From positions 50,726 through 114,725 of the forward strand of contig NZ_JACCGK010000018.1 of assembly GCF_013416325.1 (NCBI RefSeq): a stretch of 64,000 nucleotides of DNA, in the 5' to 3' direction. Both the position numbers and the translations under genes were made by a program. Source of the DNA: Vreelandella sedimenti. GTDB lineage: Bacteria; Pseudomonadota; Gammaproteobacteria; Pseudomonadales; Halomonadaceae. Under the pieces are notes generated by a model. That model had not been told where the DNA came from and did not search any database. It saw only the letters and a list, made by a program, of their open reading frames with translations. Shown piece by piece: positions 7,209 through 16,039 of the stretch (its first letter is position 1; the number at the start of each line of letters is the position of its first letter).

Positions 7209-10181
7209 CTAGCTGTTATCGGCGGTGGAAGGTTCAAGAAAGCGCTGCCAGAGCGCGATGACTATATCGCGATGAGCACGGAACTCCTCACCATCGCTGA
7301 GTGCTTTCTGACCGGTGAGCGCCGCTCGGTGCGTAGCGCTGCGATAAGCCAGATAAGCCTCGCGAAGGCGCTCCGCCTCTTCCGCTGGTAAGTGCCCACT
7401 CTCCGTTAGGCTTTCTAGGATGCGGATATTATCGCTGTAAGTAAGTAACGCAGGCGTTTGGTGAGCAAGCGCTAACACTGCGTATTGGCAGAGAAACTCG
7501 ATATCCACCATACCGCCCGCATCGTGTTTGACGTTAAAGGTATTGCTGGTGGTTTTACTGCCCAGATGGTCGCGCATTTTCTGACGCATCTTGACCACCT
7601 CTTCGCGCAGTGCAACTTTATCTCGCTCACCACCTAGAATATCGCCCCGCAACTGACTGAATTTCTCGGCCAGCGCATCGCTACCCGCCACCACTCGGGC
7701 GCGCACCAATGCCTGGTGCTCCCAGGTCCAGGCATTCTGACGCTGATACTCGGCAAAGGCTTTAAGCGATGTCACCAATAGCCCTGAATTACCCGAAGGC
7801 CGCAGGCGCATATCCACTTCATAAAGCGTGCCGGTGGGCGTTACCGCGGTGAGCAGGTGAATAATACGCTGCCCCAGACGGGTAAAAAACACTGGAGTAT
7901 CAATGGGTCGTGGTCCGTCAGTCGTGCCCTGACCATCGCTATCGTGAAGGAAAACAAGATCTAAATCGGAGCTGTAGCCCAGCTCAATGCCGCCCAGCTT
8001 GCCGTAACCAACGATCAGAAAAGCCGCTTCCCCGGTATTCAGCCCCTCAGGAACACCGTGCTTGCGGGTAATGTGCTTCCAGGCCATCGCCAATACTGCA
8101 TCGAGAATCACTTCGGCGATAAAAGTTAAGTAATCGCTTACTTTCATTAGATGTCGCGTGCCCACGATATCCGACGCCGCCACGTGTAGCGTTTGAGCAT
8201 GTTTAAAAACGCGCAACGCTTCTAGCTGGGCCTCCTCATCATCCTCTGGCAAACGATTCAGCGTTTGGCGCAGCTCATCGGCAAGGCGCGCTTTATCGGC
8301 GGGGGTATACAGCGTTTCTGGCGTCAGCAGCTCGTCGAGCAGAATGGGGTAACGTGACAGCTGTTCAGCTATCCATGGGCTCGCGGCGCACAGGCGCATC
8401 AGGTGTTCAAGCGCCTGGGGGTTTTCGCGCAGTAGCGCAAGGTAAGCTGTACGCCGCAGTACGGCCTCAATCAGCGGCTGTACCCGTTCAAGCGCGGTAT
8501 CCGGTGCCTCATTGTCCGCCACGGCATCCAACAGCAGCGGCATTAGTGCATCCAAGCGCTCGAAGCCAATTCGCTGCATGCTTTGCACTTGCCGAGAATG
8601 ATAAAGGCTATGCAGCCGCTTCAAGGCTTTTTCTGGCTCGTTAAAACCCGCCTCGGCAAGGTGCGCGCTGGCCTCCTGCACTTCTAACTCGCCGCACCAA
8701 ATAAGCCGCCACTGAGCCAAGCCAAGCTGGCTATCATCGTTGGCCTCATCGACATCCTCTTCGGGGTCGGCAATGACGGCATCAAAATGTTGGCGCACCC
8801 GCTCGCGCACTTCGTCAAGTTGGGCTATCAACCCCGGCCAATCTTCATGCCCCATGGCGAAGGCTACCCGTTCACGATCAGCATCGTCGCTAGGCAAGGT
8901 TTGTGTCTGGCGGTCTTCCAGCGCTTGTAGAGCGTGTTCGACATCGCGCAGAAAAGCGTAATCGGGCAGCAGCTCATCGACCACTTCCTGCGGCAACAGG
9001 CCCAGCTCGGGCAAACGATTGAGCGCAGCTTTTAGCGATGTCACCTGCAGTTCCGTATCGCGGCCACCGCGAATCAGCTGGAACGCCTGCACGACGAACT
9101 CAACCTCACGAATGCCGCCGGAGCCAAGTTTGATATTGCTCTGCATGCCTTTGCGCTTTACTTCGCGATTGATCATCGCTTTCAGTTCACGCAGCGACTC
9201 AATGGCGCCAAAATCCAGATATTTGCGATACACAAAGGGGCGCAGGCCGGCCAACAGTTCATCGCCCGCGTCCAGATCCCCCGCGACCGGGCGCGCCTTG
9301 AGCATGGCGTAACGCTCCCATTCGCGGCCTTGATCCTGGTAGTAGCTGGAGAGCATGGCAAAACTGCCCACCAGCGGCCCGCCGTCGCCCAAAGGCCGCA
9401 AGCGCATATCGACACGGAAGGCGAAGCCGTCGGCGGTCATGGCATCCAGGGCGGCGATCAGCTTTTGCCCCAGCTTGGTAAAGTATTCCTGGTGCTCTAA
9501 CGGTTTGCGCCCACCTTGTGTCTCACCTTTTTCAGGGAAGGCAAAGATCAGATCGATATCGGAAGAGAGGTTCAGTTCCCCAGCACCTAGTTTGCCCATA
9601 CCCAGAATCACCAGGCGCTGGGGCGTGCCGTCTTTACGTGGGGCAGGTAAGCCCCAACGCGGCGCGTAAAACCGTTCAAGCCAGGTTAATGCCGCTTCCA
9701 AACATATTTCGGCAAGCTCAGACACCGCCGCGGCGGTACTCCACATGCTATGATCAGAGGCACGGTTAAGGTCACGCCAGATAATCCCCAGCATACGCTT
9801 GCGGCGAAAACGACGGATCACCCGCTGCATCGCCTCTTCGTCTTCGGCACCCTCAAGTGACTCACTCAGCCAGCTAGCCAGCTCATCTCGACCTGGGTTT
9901 ACGTCCAACTCACCGGCAATATCCAACTCGGCCAACCACTGGGGGTAGCGAACCAAGGTATCCAGCGCGAAGGTCGAGATGGTCAATACTCTAGCAAGCG
10001 CCTCGCGACGCTGTTCCGAAAGCCCTTGCCAGTTACTGGAAGGCAATTCCTGCTTGGTCATCTCGGCGACATTATCGGCTTGAGCAAGCGCCTCGCTTAG
10101 CCGCTTCCAGGCGGATTGGGTGGCGGTATGTAACGACGCTGGCAGCGTCGACAACGGTAAGAAATCGTCGTTCAATTGCAT
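7209..10181 (-). CDS. glnE: Bifunctional glutamine synthetase adenylyltransferase/adenylyl-removing enzyme
   Basis: The 990-aa protein adenylylates glutamine synthetase to switch it off and removes the AMP to switch it on, under PII control. Two nucleotidyltransferase domains are visible. The N-terminal (deadenylating) one carries GMGKLGAGELNLSSDIDLIF, and the C-terminal (adenylating) one carries GYGKLGGIELGYSSDLDLVF. Each is followed by a VDMRLRP segment. The length is close to the usual 945-990 residues. ATG 10181 follows a GAGGTAG ribosome binding site. It lies 49 bases after dgkA on the same strand. Confidence 0.97.
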   Translation of the reverse strand: MQLNDDFLPLSTLPASLHTATQSAWKRLSEALAQADNVAEMTKQELPSSNWQGLSEQRREALARVLTISTFALDTLVRYPQWLAELDIAGELDVNPGRDELASWLSESLEGAEDEEAMQRVIRRFRRKRMLGIIWRDLNRASDHSMWSTAAAVSELAEICLEAALTWLERFYAPRWGLPAPRKDGTPQRLVILGMGKLGAGELNLSSDIDLIFAFPEKGETQGGRKPLEHQEYFTKLGQKLIAALDAMTADGFAFRVDMRLRPLGDGGPLVGSFAMLSSYYQDQGREWERYAMLKARPVAGDLDAGDELLAGLRPFVYRKYLDFGAIESLRELKAMINREVKRKGMQSNIKLGSGGIREVEFVVQAFQLIRGGRDTELQVTSLKAALNRLPELGLLPQEVVDELLPDYAFLRDVEHALQALEDRQTQTLPSDDADRERVAFAMGHEDWPGLIAQLDEVRERVRQHFDAVIADPEEDVDEANDDSQLGLAQWRLIWCGELEVQEASAHLAEAGFNEPEKALKRLHSLYHSRQVQSMQRIGFERLDALMPLLLDAVADNEAPDTALERVQPLIEAVLRRTAYLALLRENPQALEHLMRLCAASPWIAEQLSRYPILLDELLTPETLYTPADKARLADELRQTLNRLPEDDEEAQLEALRVFKHAQTLHVAASDIVGTRHLMKVSDYLTFIAEVILDAVLAMAWKHITRKHGVPEGLNTGEAAFLIVGYGKLGGIELGYSSDLDLVFLHDSDGQGTTDGPRPIDTPVFFTRLGQRIIHLLTAVTPTGTLYEVDMRLRPSGNSGLLVTSLKAFAEYQRQNAWTWEHQALVRARVVAGSDALAEKFSQLRGDILGGERDKVALREEVVKMRQKMRDHLGSKTTSNTFNVKHDAGGMVDIEFLCQYAVLALAHQTPALLTYSDNIRILESLTESGHLPAEEAERLREAYLAYRSATHRAALTGQKALSDGEEFRAHRDIVIALWQRFLEPSTADNS

Positions 10182-10230
10182 AACTACCTCGCTGACAGCG
10201 CGTCAAAAACGTTCGTTTTCAATCACCTAC

Positions 10231-10602
10231 TTAGCTAAAGAACTTTTCCCAGCCCAATAATCCCCAGGTAAGCCCGGCCATGATCAGCGACAACATCACC
10301 GCCGCTGAACCAATATCCTTGGCCCGCCCTGAAAGTTCATGGTGCTCGGTACCAATCCGGTCCACCACGTTCTCAATCGCACTATTAAGCAGCTCCACTA
10401 TCAGTACAAAAAACAGACTACCCACTAGCAGTAGCCAACTGATAGGCCCTTCACCGATCCACCAGGCAAGCGGCAGCAGTACTACCGTAATGCCGACCTC
10501 TTGACGGAAAGCTGCTTCGTTTCTGAACGCCGCTTTCAGGCCTTTCCACGAATAGCGCGTGGAGTGAACCAAATGTGTTAAACCGGTATGCCCAGGTTTC
10601 AT
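10231..10602 (-). CDS. dgkA: Diacylglycerol kinase
   Basis: The 123-aa integral membrane protein matches the small trimeric bacterial kinase in length. It has an N-terminal amphipathic region with NEAAFRQEVGITVVLLP, three helices, and the conserved active-site stretch ELLNSAIENVVDRIG near residues 70-84. It phosphorylates diacylglycerol to phosphatidic acid, recycling lipid released by envelope glucan synthesis. It follows dacB by 34 bases on the same strand, so the two envelope genes are probably cotranscribed. Identification is secure. Confidence 0.95.
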   Translation of the reverse strand: MKPGHTGLTHLVHSTRYSWKGLKAAFRNEAAFRQEVGITVVLLPLAWWIGEGPISWLLLVGSLFFVLIVELLNSAIENVVDRIGTEHHELSGRAKDIGSAAVMLSLIMAGLTWGLLGWEKFFS

Positions 10603-10636
10603 GCAGATCGCCTCACCTTGTGAGCGTAGAGTTTGT

Positions 10637-12112
10637 TCAATTCGCTAACATCATTGCTTCTAGATCCTGTGACAACGGATCCAGCACTTCAGACCAGCTT
10701 AAATAAGGCGTACTGCCGTTACCATTGACCATGACACTAAACACCCCCCAGCGCCCTTGCGCAGTGCGAAAATAGCCCGCCGCGGCGCGTACTGCAAAAG
10801 GTTGGTTAAGCGTGCCAGTTTTGATCATGACATTGTTTTGAAACGTGGAGGAACCTCGCCGAATGAAGCGCATTACCCCGTTAGCGGGTGACTGAAAGGC
10901 CGCCACAAAGCTGGGAAACAGGCTACTTTGACGAAACATGTCCTCCAGCATTACGTTAACGCCCTGAGCCGATGTACGGTTTTCAGTGGTCAGCCCGCTG
11001 CCACTATACAGTGTTAACGGTCCGTGCCCGGGCAGGCTTTGCGCGTAAGTTTCAATCGCCTGGCCCGCCTGACGTAGCTGCGCCTGGGGTGTCTCGACGA
11101 GATCCAGCGCCAGCACGTCGGCCATATAGTTATTGGAGTAGTTCATGATGCGCAGCAATAGCTCTTGCAGTGGCTGGCTGTCCACCGCCGCCAGACGCTG
11201 GGCGCTGCTAGGCGGCTGAGACGAGCTAACGCGCCACGGTTCGCGCACCTGTATACCCGCCTGGCTCAACATGCCCATTAGCACTTGCGCGGTCGTTTCG
11301 GCGGCATCCCCTGCCCCACGGTAGACATCGCGTGCAGTGGCATTGGTGGAGATCTGCCCCGTCAAGCGCATCACGTCGCCACGCTCATCGGTAATTCGTT
11401 CAGCGCTAATCTCCGTACCGCTATTGGCGGGGCGAGTGATTACTTGGTTATCAATGGTGATCAGCGACGTCTGGCTATCGCATAGCCCCACTTGGGCGGG
11501 CTCACCCGCGCTAATCGCTGGCGCGACATTAACGCACCAGCTACCAAAGTTAACGCCAGCCGAGGAGAGCGGCGCGCTATAGGCATTGGCAACCCGAGTC
11601 AGGGCATTGCAGCGGTCAGTGGTAATACAGTCCACTGAACCAAAGCGCCACTGGCTGACCACCAACGCCCCCTCGACCTCACCCACCCCGGCTAAGTGCA
11701 AACGCTGCACCAAGCGCCAAAGGTTTTCAGTGGTTAGGCCCGGGTCCCCGCCACCCTCAAACACCAAGTCACCGCGTAACACTCCATTTTCGATGCTAGC
11801 GGAACTGACCAATTGGCTGGTGAAACGGTGCTGAGGGCCAAAACGGTTTAGCGCCGCCGCCGACAAGTAGGCTTTAGTGACCGAAGCGGGCGACAGCTGG
11901 CGGTCCGGGGTGATGCTGCCCAACAACGCATTGGCGCCTGCAGCAGCATCCAAAAGGCGTGCTTCTGCGCTAATCGAAAAGCCTTTGCTCTGCAGTTGGC
12001 CCAGGCGATTGAAATCGGCGAACAGACTGGTGCTGACACACAGCGCCAGTGTGGCTACACCTGTCACCAGCGACCAGCGCTGCATACGTTTAACAGCAAA
12101 AAAACACCCCAT
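10637..12112 (-). CDS. dacB: D-alanyl-D-alanine carboxypeptidase/endopeptidase, PBP4 class
   Basis: The 491-aa periplasmic serine peptidase trims or cleaves peptidoglycan cross-links. An N-terminal signal peptide (about residues 13-32) precedes the penicillin-binding S13 domain. The catalytic SxxK is SVTK at residues 77-80, the SxN triad is within NYSNNYMADVLAL, and KTG is in MIKTGTLNQP near the C-terminus. ATG 12112 has a GAGGAA ribosome binding site 7 bases upstream. It begins 9 bases after the SMR pump gene stop. The length fits PBP4 proteins. Confidence 0.95.
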   Translation of the reverse strand: MGCFFAVKRMQRWSLVTGVATLALCVSTSLFADFNRLGQLQSKGFSISAEARLLDAAAGANALLGSITPDRQLSPASVTKAYLSAAALNRFGPQHRFTSQLVSSASIENGVLRGDLVFEGGGDPGLTTENLWRLVQRLHLAGVGEVEGALVVSQWRFGSVDCITTDRCNALTRVANAYSAPLSSAGVNFGSWCVNVAPAISAGEPAQVGLCDSQTSLITIDNQVITRPANSGTEISAERITDERGDVMRLTGQISTNATARDVYRGAGDAAETTAQVLMGMLSQAGIQVREPWRVSSSQPPSSAQRLAAVDSQPLQELLLRIMNYSNNYMADVLALDLVETPQAQLRQAGQAIETYAQSLPGHGPLTLYSGSGLTTENRTSAQGVNVMLEDMFRQSSLFPSFVAAFQSPANGVMRFIRRGSSTFQNNVMIKTGTLNQPFAVRAAAGYFRTAQGRWGVFSVMVNGNGSTPYLSWSEVLDPLSQDLEAMMLAN

Positions 12113-12121
12113 TACAGTTCC

Positions 12122-12451
12122 TCAATGCACATTCATTTTTGAAAACATTTGCAGCATGACCACGCCTGCTACTATCAAACTAATTCCTATCACCGCCGGC
12201 AAATCAGGCTTCTCACCGAATACCACTATGCCGACCAGGGTGACCAGCACAATGCCCAGGCCTGCCCAAATCGCATAGGCAACCCCTACCGGGAGCGTGC
12301 GCAGCACCAGGCTGAGCAAATAAAAAGCTAACCCGTAACCCACTACCACCACCACGCTGGGTAGCGGGCGCGTGAAGCCCACGGAGGCTTTTAAGGCACT
12401 CGTGGCGATCACTTCGGCCACAATCGCCAACACCAAATAGACAAACGTCAT
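12122..12451 (-). CDS. Small multidrug resistance (SMR) transporter, EmrE/QacE type
   Basis: This 109-aa, four-helix protein closely follows the EmrE pattern: the membrane-embedded glutamate is E13 (LAIVAEVIATSALKAS), and GVAYAIWAGLGIVLVTLVG and LPAVIGISLIVAGV follow. Such pumps export quaternary ammonium compounds or betaine-like cations in exchange for protons. In a halophile, either disinfectant resistance or osmolyte export is possible. Its start overlaps the end of the methyltransferase gene by 4 bases, so they are translationally coupled. Confidence 0.9.
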   Translation of the reverse strand: MTFVYLVLAIVAEVIATSALKASVGFTRPLPSVVVVVGYGLAFYLLSLVLRTLPVGVAYAIWAGLGIVLVTLVGIVVFGEKPDLPAVIGISLIVAGVVMLQMFSKMNVH

Positions 12452-13113
12452 GTTCGCTCCAACTCAACGCATAAACGCCACAGAGCCTGGCCACTCTGAG
12501 CATACTTAGCTTCGAAAGGGGTTAAATAGTCCCCTTTAGGCGCAATTTCACTCACCGCTGCCTGTTTGCCGGTTACCTGAGCTACTGCCAAAGCAAACTC
12601 TTCAACGTAGAGTGACCAGTTGGAGCGCAACTCAAGGCGCCCGCCAAGCGCCAACAGTGTGGGTAAAACCGCATGGCCATGCCAGCGCATTTTTAGGTGC
12701 CCCGCCTTGGGATAAGGGTTTGGATAAAGGAGAAAGTGATGCTCTGGCACCCAGCCAGCCTGATAGGCCAAGCGCCAAAAGTCGACCAGATCCGCTCTTA
12801 CCAGCAGCGCATTGTCAGGCAACTGGCCGTGGTTGCGCCCCAAACGATCCTCGCTGCGATCCACGCCGATTACCGCATGGGCAGGGAACTGCATCGCCAG
12901 TTGGCGGGTCGATATCCCCACGCCACAGCCCGAATCGAGTATCAACGGTGCCTGACGGCCCACGAACCACTCCGCCGCCAGGGCGAAACTGCGCTGCGTG
13001 TGTTCGGCGATTGGTTTACGTAGCGGATGCGTTAACGCTCGACTCACTCGTCGGGCAAGATCCTGATGTGGGCCTGGCTGATTAGAAACCACTGGTCGAG
13101 AAGTATGCTGCAT
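12448..13113 (-). CDS. TrmB-like SAM-dependent methyltransferase (probable tRNA guanine-N7 type)
   Basis: The 221-aa protein has a class I methyltransferase fold with the SAM loop LILDSGCGVGISTRQLA (about residues 57-73) and GVDRSEDRL. A TrmB-like segment LYPNPYPKAGHLKMRWHGH near 127-145 corresponds to the FPDPWPKKRH motif of tRNA m7G46 methyltransferase but is divergent. LRSNWSLYVEEF and LTPFEAKYAQ near the end also match the family. It leads the operon SMR-dacB-dgkA-glnE. A related RNA or small-molecule target cannot be excluded. Confidence 0.75.
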   Translation of the reverse strand: MQHTSRPVVSNQPGPHQDLARRVSRALTHPLRKPIAEHTQRSFALAAEWFVGRQAPLILDSGCGVGISTRQLAMQFPAHAVIGVDRSEDRLGRNHGQLPDNALLVRADLVDFWRLAYQAGWVPEHHFLLYPNPYPKAGHLKMRWHGHAVLPTLLALGGRLELRSNWSLYVEEFALAVAQVTGKQAAVSEIAPKGDYLTPFEAKYAQSGQALWRLCVELERT

Positions 13114-13307
13114 GCCATTACTCGGCTGAAAAGCGTGATTCTATCAGTCTCGAACGCTTGCGGCATGACGCCGTTGCTCAGCCGGTGCTATGATCACGCA
13201 TAACGTGCTTCTTAGCGTACTTATTAAGCGCATGGTACTAGGCATCACATACCGAGTACTTTTGCCGATAATTGTTATTACCACCACCGCACCACGAGGA
13301 ACCCGGC

Positions 13308-15218
13308 TTGTCACACTTACCGGTGATTGTCGGCATGGGCGGCATCAATCCCGCTGGCAGAACCTCTGGCCATCAGGCCTTCCGCCGCACCGTGCTTGAT
13401 GCCCTTCCTGCTGACCAGCAACGCCAGACACTGGAAGGCTTGGCCGCGCTTATGCGTCTAGTCGAGCACTCCGAAGAGGGGTGGCACGATAGTCAAGGTC
13501 AGCCCGTAGAGGCCCCAGCGCAGTCGCTGCGCGATCAGGTGCTGAACCACACCCTGATCCGACGCAACGAAGACCCGCGCTTTCTCGACCCTGGCATGCC
13601 GTCAAACCGGCAAGCCAGCATGCAGTTGGCCGAGCCGCTACGCTTTACCCTGCGCCGCCGCCAGTTACCCGAACATCTGCCGGAGGATTGGCAGGTGCGC
13701 GACATTGATGCCCGCGAGGTAGAGGTGAGTGTACCTGCAGGGGTGTTAGAGGTACTGCTTCCCGACGCGCAGTTACCCAAGGTACGAGCGGCCGCCCAGC
13801 TACCCAGCGGCTTTGACCCTGCAAACCTCTACCGCAGCGTGCACCATCCCCGCGGACTATCGCTGGCGGTATTTGGTGCCAGCGACTGCCTGGGCGCCAG
13901 CGGTCTTTCCTGGGAGACGCTTCGCCAGCAGTTGAATCCGGATCATATTGCCGTGTACGCCGGAAACTCCATTGGCCAGCTAGACGATCAGGGCTGGGGC
14001 GGCTTACTGAAAAGCCTGGTGAGTGGTCAACGCGCCACCTCCAAGCAGATGCCCCTGGGCTATGGTCAGATGCCCGCCGACTTTTTGAATGCCTATGTGC
14101 TGGGTAGCGTAGGTGGCACCGGCGCAGCCTTAGGCGCCTGTGCCAGCTTTCTCTATAACCTGCGTCTGGGTATTGATGACATTCGCGCTGGACGCTGCCG
14201 TGTGGTGATGGTGGGTACTGCAGACGCTCCCATCACCCCGGAAATAATTGAGGGTTTCCGGGCCATGGGTGCGCTAGCTGACGACGCTGGTCTGAAAGCC
14301 CTGGATGCTCTGGAGCTGCTCACCGACAGCGATTATCAGCGCGCCTGCCGTCCGTTTGCGCGCAACTGTGGCTTTACCATGGCGGAAGCCAGCCAGTTCG
14401 TACTGCTGATGGACGATGCCCTAGCATTGGAAGTCGGCGCGGATATTCTCGGTGCGGTGCCTGATGTGTTCGTTAATGCCGACGGTTACAAGCGCTCGAT
14501 TTCGGCGCCGGGCATCGGCAACTACATCACCCTCGGCAAAGCGGCTGCGTTGGTGCGCGATATGCTGGGCGAAAAATCCCTTAAAGAGCGCAGCTTTTTG
14601 CACGCTCACGGCACCAGCACACCCAAAAACCGCATTACCGAATCCCATGTGTTCGACGAAATTGCCCGCGCCAACGGCATTAGCGACTGGCCCGTAGTGG
14701 CCATTAAAGCCTTTATAGGCCACTCACAAGGCTCCGCGGCAGGCGACCAGCTGGCGAGCGCACTGGGTAGTTTTGCCCACGGCTTGCTGCCGGGCATTCC
14801 CACGCTGGATGCAGTGGCTGACGATGTCTATGCTGAGCGGCTGCGCTTTTCACAAACGGCGCAAACTTTCCACGCGGACGCTGCTTTTATTAACGCCAAG
14901 GGCTTCGGCGGCAACAACGCCACCGGCGTGGTGCTATCGCCTGCGGTGACCGAACGCCTGCTGACTCAGCGCCACGGCGCGGCGGCGGTGAACGCCTGGA
15001 AAACCCGTCGCGAAACCACCCGCAAAGCGGCAGCAGCCTACTTGGCCCAGGCAGACCGTGGCCACTACGCTCCACGCTATCAGTTTGGTGAAGCGGTGCT
15101 GGAAGGCCCAGAGCTGGATATTCACGCTGACCGGATTCATATCCCCGGTTACGACCACGCCGTCTCATTAACCAGCGATAACCCGTTTGGCTGCCTGGAC
15201 GAGGAGAGCGAGGAATGA
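13308..15218 (+). CDS. fabY: Beta-ketoacyl-ACP synthase, FabY type
   Basis: The 636-aa thiolase-fold enzyme resembles Pseudomonas aeruginosa FabY, which condenses acetyl-CoA with malonyl-ACP to start fatty acid synthesis in place of FabH. I chose TTG 13308 because GAGGA at 13296-13300 lies 7 bases upstream and the product then opens SHLPVIVGMGG. The nucleophile is C278 (LGACASFLYN). The two histidines are in LHAHGTSTPKN and IKAFIGHSQGSAAGDQ, and GFGGNNATGVV closes the fold. It overlaps coaD by 4 bases, linking CoA supply and fatty acid initiation. It is longer than FabB/FabF and carries an N-terminal extension, as in FabY. Confidence 0.88.
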   Translation: MSHLPVIVGMGGINPAGRTSGHQAFRRTVLDALPADQQRQTLEGLAALMRLVEHSEEGWHDSQGQPVEAPAQSLRDQVLNHTLIRRNEDPRFLDPGMPSNRQASMQLAEPLRFTLRRRQLPEHLPEDWQVRDIDAREVEVSVPAGVLEVLLPDAQLPKVRAAAQLPSGFDPANLYRSVHHPRGLSLAVFGASDCLGASGLSWETLRQQLNPDHIAVYAGNSIGQLDDQGWGGLLKSLVSGQRATSKQMPLGYGQMPADFLNAYVLGSVGGTGAALGACASFLYNLRLGIDDIRAGRCRVVMVGTADAPITPEIIEGFRAMGALADDAGLKALDALELLTDSDYQRACRPFARNCGFTMAEASQFVLLMDDALALEVGADILGAVPDVFVNADGYKRSISAPGIGNYITLGKAAALVRDMLGEKSLKERSFLHAHGTSTPKNRITESHVFDEIARANGISDWPVVAIKAFIGHSQGSAAGDQLASALGSFAHGLLPGIPTLDAVADDVYAERLRFSQTAQTFHADAAFINAKGFGGNNATGVVLSPAVTERLLTQRHGAAAVNAWKTRRETTRKAAAAYLAQADRGHYAPRYQFGEAVLEGPELDIHADRIHIPGYDHAVSLTSDNPFGCLDEESEE

Positions 15219-15709
15219 CCACGCGCAAACTGAATATCGCCGTCTATCCCGGCACCTTCGACCCTATCACCAATGGCCATTTTGACCTGATCGAGCGCGG
15301 CGCACGGATGTTCGACAAAGTGGTCATAGCGGTGGCGGCAAGCCCTGGCAAAAGCCCCCACCTCGACTTGGAAACGCGCATGAGCCTAGCGAAAGCGGTC
15401 TGTGCGCCGCTGCCCAACGTTGAGGTGATCGGCTTCTCGACCCTGCTCACAACCATGATGTACGAACAGGGTGCGACAATCATTCTGCGTGGCCTGCGCG
15501 CAGTCTCCGACTTTGAGTACGAGCTGCAATTGGCCAATATGAACCGCGCACAAAACCCAGAGCTGGAGAGCGTGTTTTTAACCCCCGCGGTAGAAAATTC
15601 GTATATTTCTTCAACCATCGTGCGCGAAATTGCCAAGTTAGGCGGCGATATTTCCCCCCTGGTGCATCCTCAGGTCGCCGAAGCGCTGCGTAACCACTAC
15701 ACTAGCTAG
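15215..15709 (+). CDS. coaD: Phosphopantetheine adenylyltransferase
   Basis: The 164-aa enzyme joins ATP and 4'-phosphopantetheine to give dephospho-CoA, the penultimate step of CoA synthesis. The nucleotidyltransferase T/HxGH motif appears in YPGTFDPITNGHFDLIERG (H22). Other family motifs are RGLRAVSDFEYELQLANMNR and the C-terminal SSTIVREIAKLGGD. The length matches CoaD (about 160 aa). The ATG overlaps the fabY stop (ATGA). The ferredoxin gene downstream is the same neighbour seen in pseudomonads. Confidence 0.97.
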   Translation: MTTRKLNIAVYPGTFDPITNGHFDLIERGARMFDKVVIAVAASPGKSPHLDLETRMSLAKAVCAPLPNVEVIGFSTLLTTMMYEQGATIILRGLRAVSDFEYELQLANMNRAQNPELESVFLTPAVENSYISSTIVREIAKLGGDISPLVHPQVAEALRNHYTS

Positions 15710-15729
15710 CCAACGCCATTGTTGAGTAA

Positions 15730-15762
15730 AACACTCAGGTATCTATACGCTACCTGGGTGTT
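15730..15762 (+). terminator. Hairpin between coaD and the ferredoxin gene
   Basis: A 12-bp stem with one G-T pair (AACACTCAGGTA/TACCTGGGTGTT) and a 9-base loop lies in the 76-base gap. There is no T-run, so it may be a weak terminator or an mRNA-stabilising structure. Confidence 0.45.
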
Positions 15763-15785
15763 AACGCCATCCGCGAGGTATGCCC

Positions 15786-16034
15786 ATGGCCCTGATGATT
15801 ACCGACGAGTGCATTAACTGCGACGTCTGCGAGCCCGAGTGCCCCAATGATGCGATCTCCCCCGGTGAGGAGATCTACGTCATCGACCCTAATCTATGCA
15901 CCGAGTGCGTCGGTCACTATGACGAACCTCAATGCCAACAGGTCTGCCCGGTGGACTGCATTCCGCTTGACCCTGAACGCCACGAAAGCCAAGAACAGTT
16001 GATGAAGAAGTACCGCATCATCACTGCCGCCTAA
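15786..16034 (+). CDS. YfhL-type 2[4Fe-4S] ferredoxin
   Basis: The 82-aa protein holds two cysteine clusters: CINCDVCEPECP near the start, and CTEC, a short insert, then CQQVCPVDC. These fit two 4Fe-4S centres of the Allochromatium/YfhL ferredoxin type, with the characteristic insert between the second cluster's cysteines. I chose ATG 15786 because GAGG at 15775-15778 lies 7 bases upstream, whereas ATG 15780 is too close. It sits after coaD as fdx1 does in Pseudomonas. Its electron partner is unknown. Confidence 0.92.
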   Translation: MALMITDECINCDVCEPECPNDAISPGEEIYVIDPNLCTECVGHYDEPQCQQVCPVDCIPLDPERHESQEQLMKKYRIITAA

Positions 16035-16039
16035 GCCGA

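Noticed and set aside
12612..13085. 157-codon open frame on the plus strand
   Set aside because: It is antisense to the TrmB-like methyltransferase gene, with biased Pro/Arg/Ala composition and no ribosome binding site.
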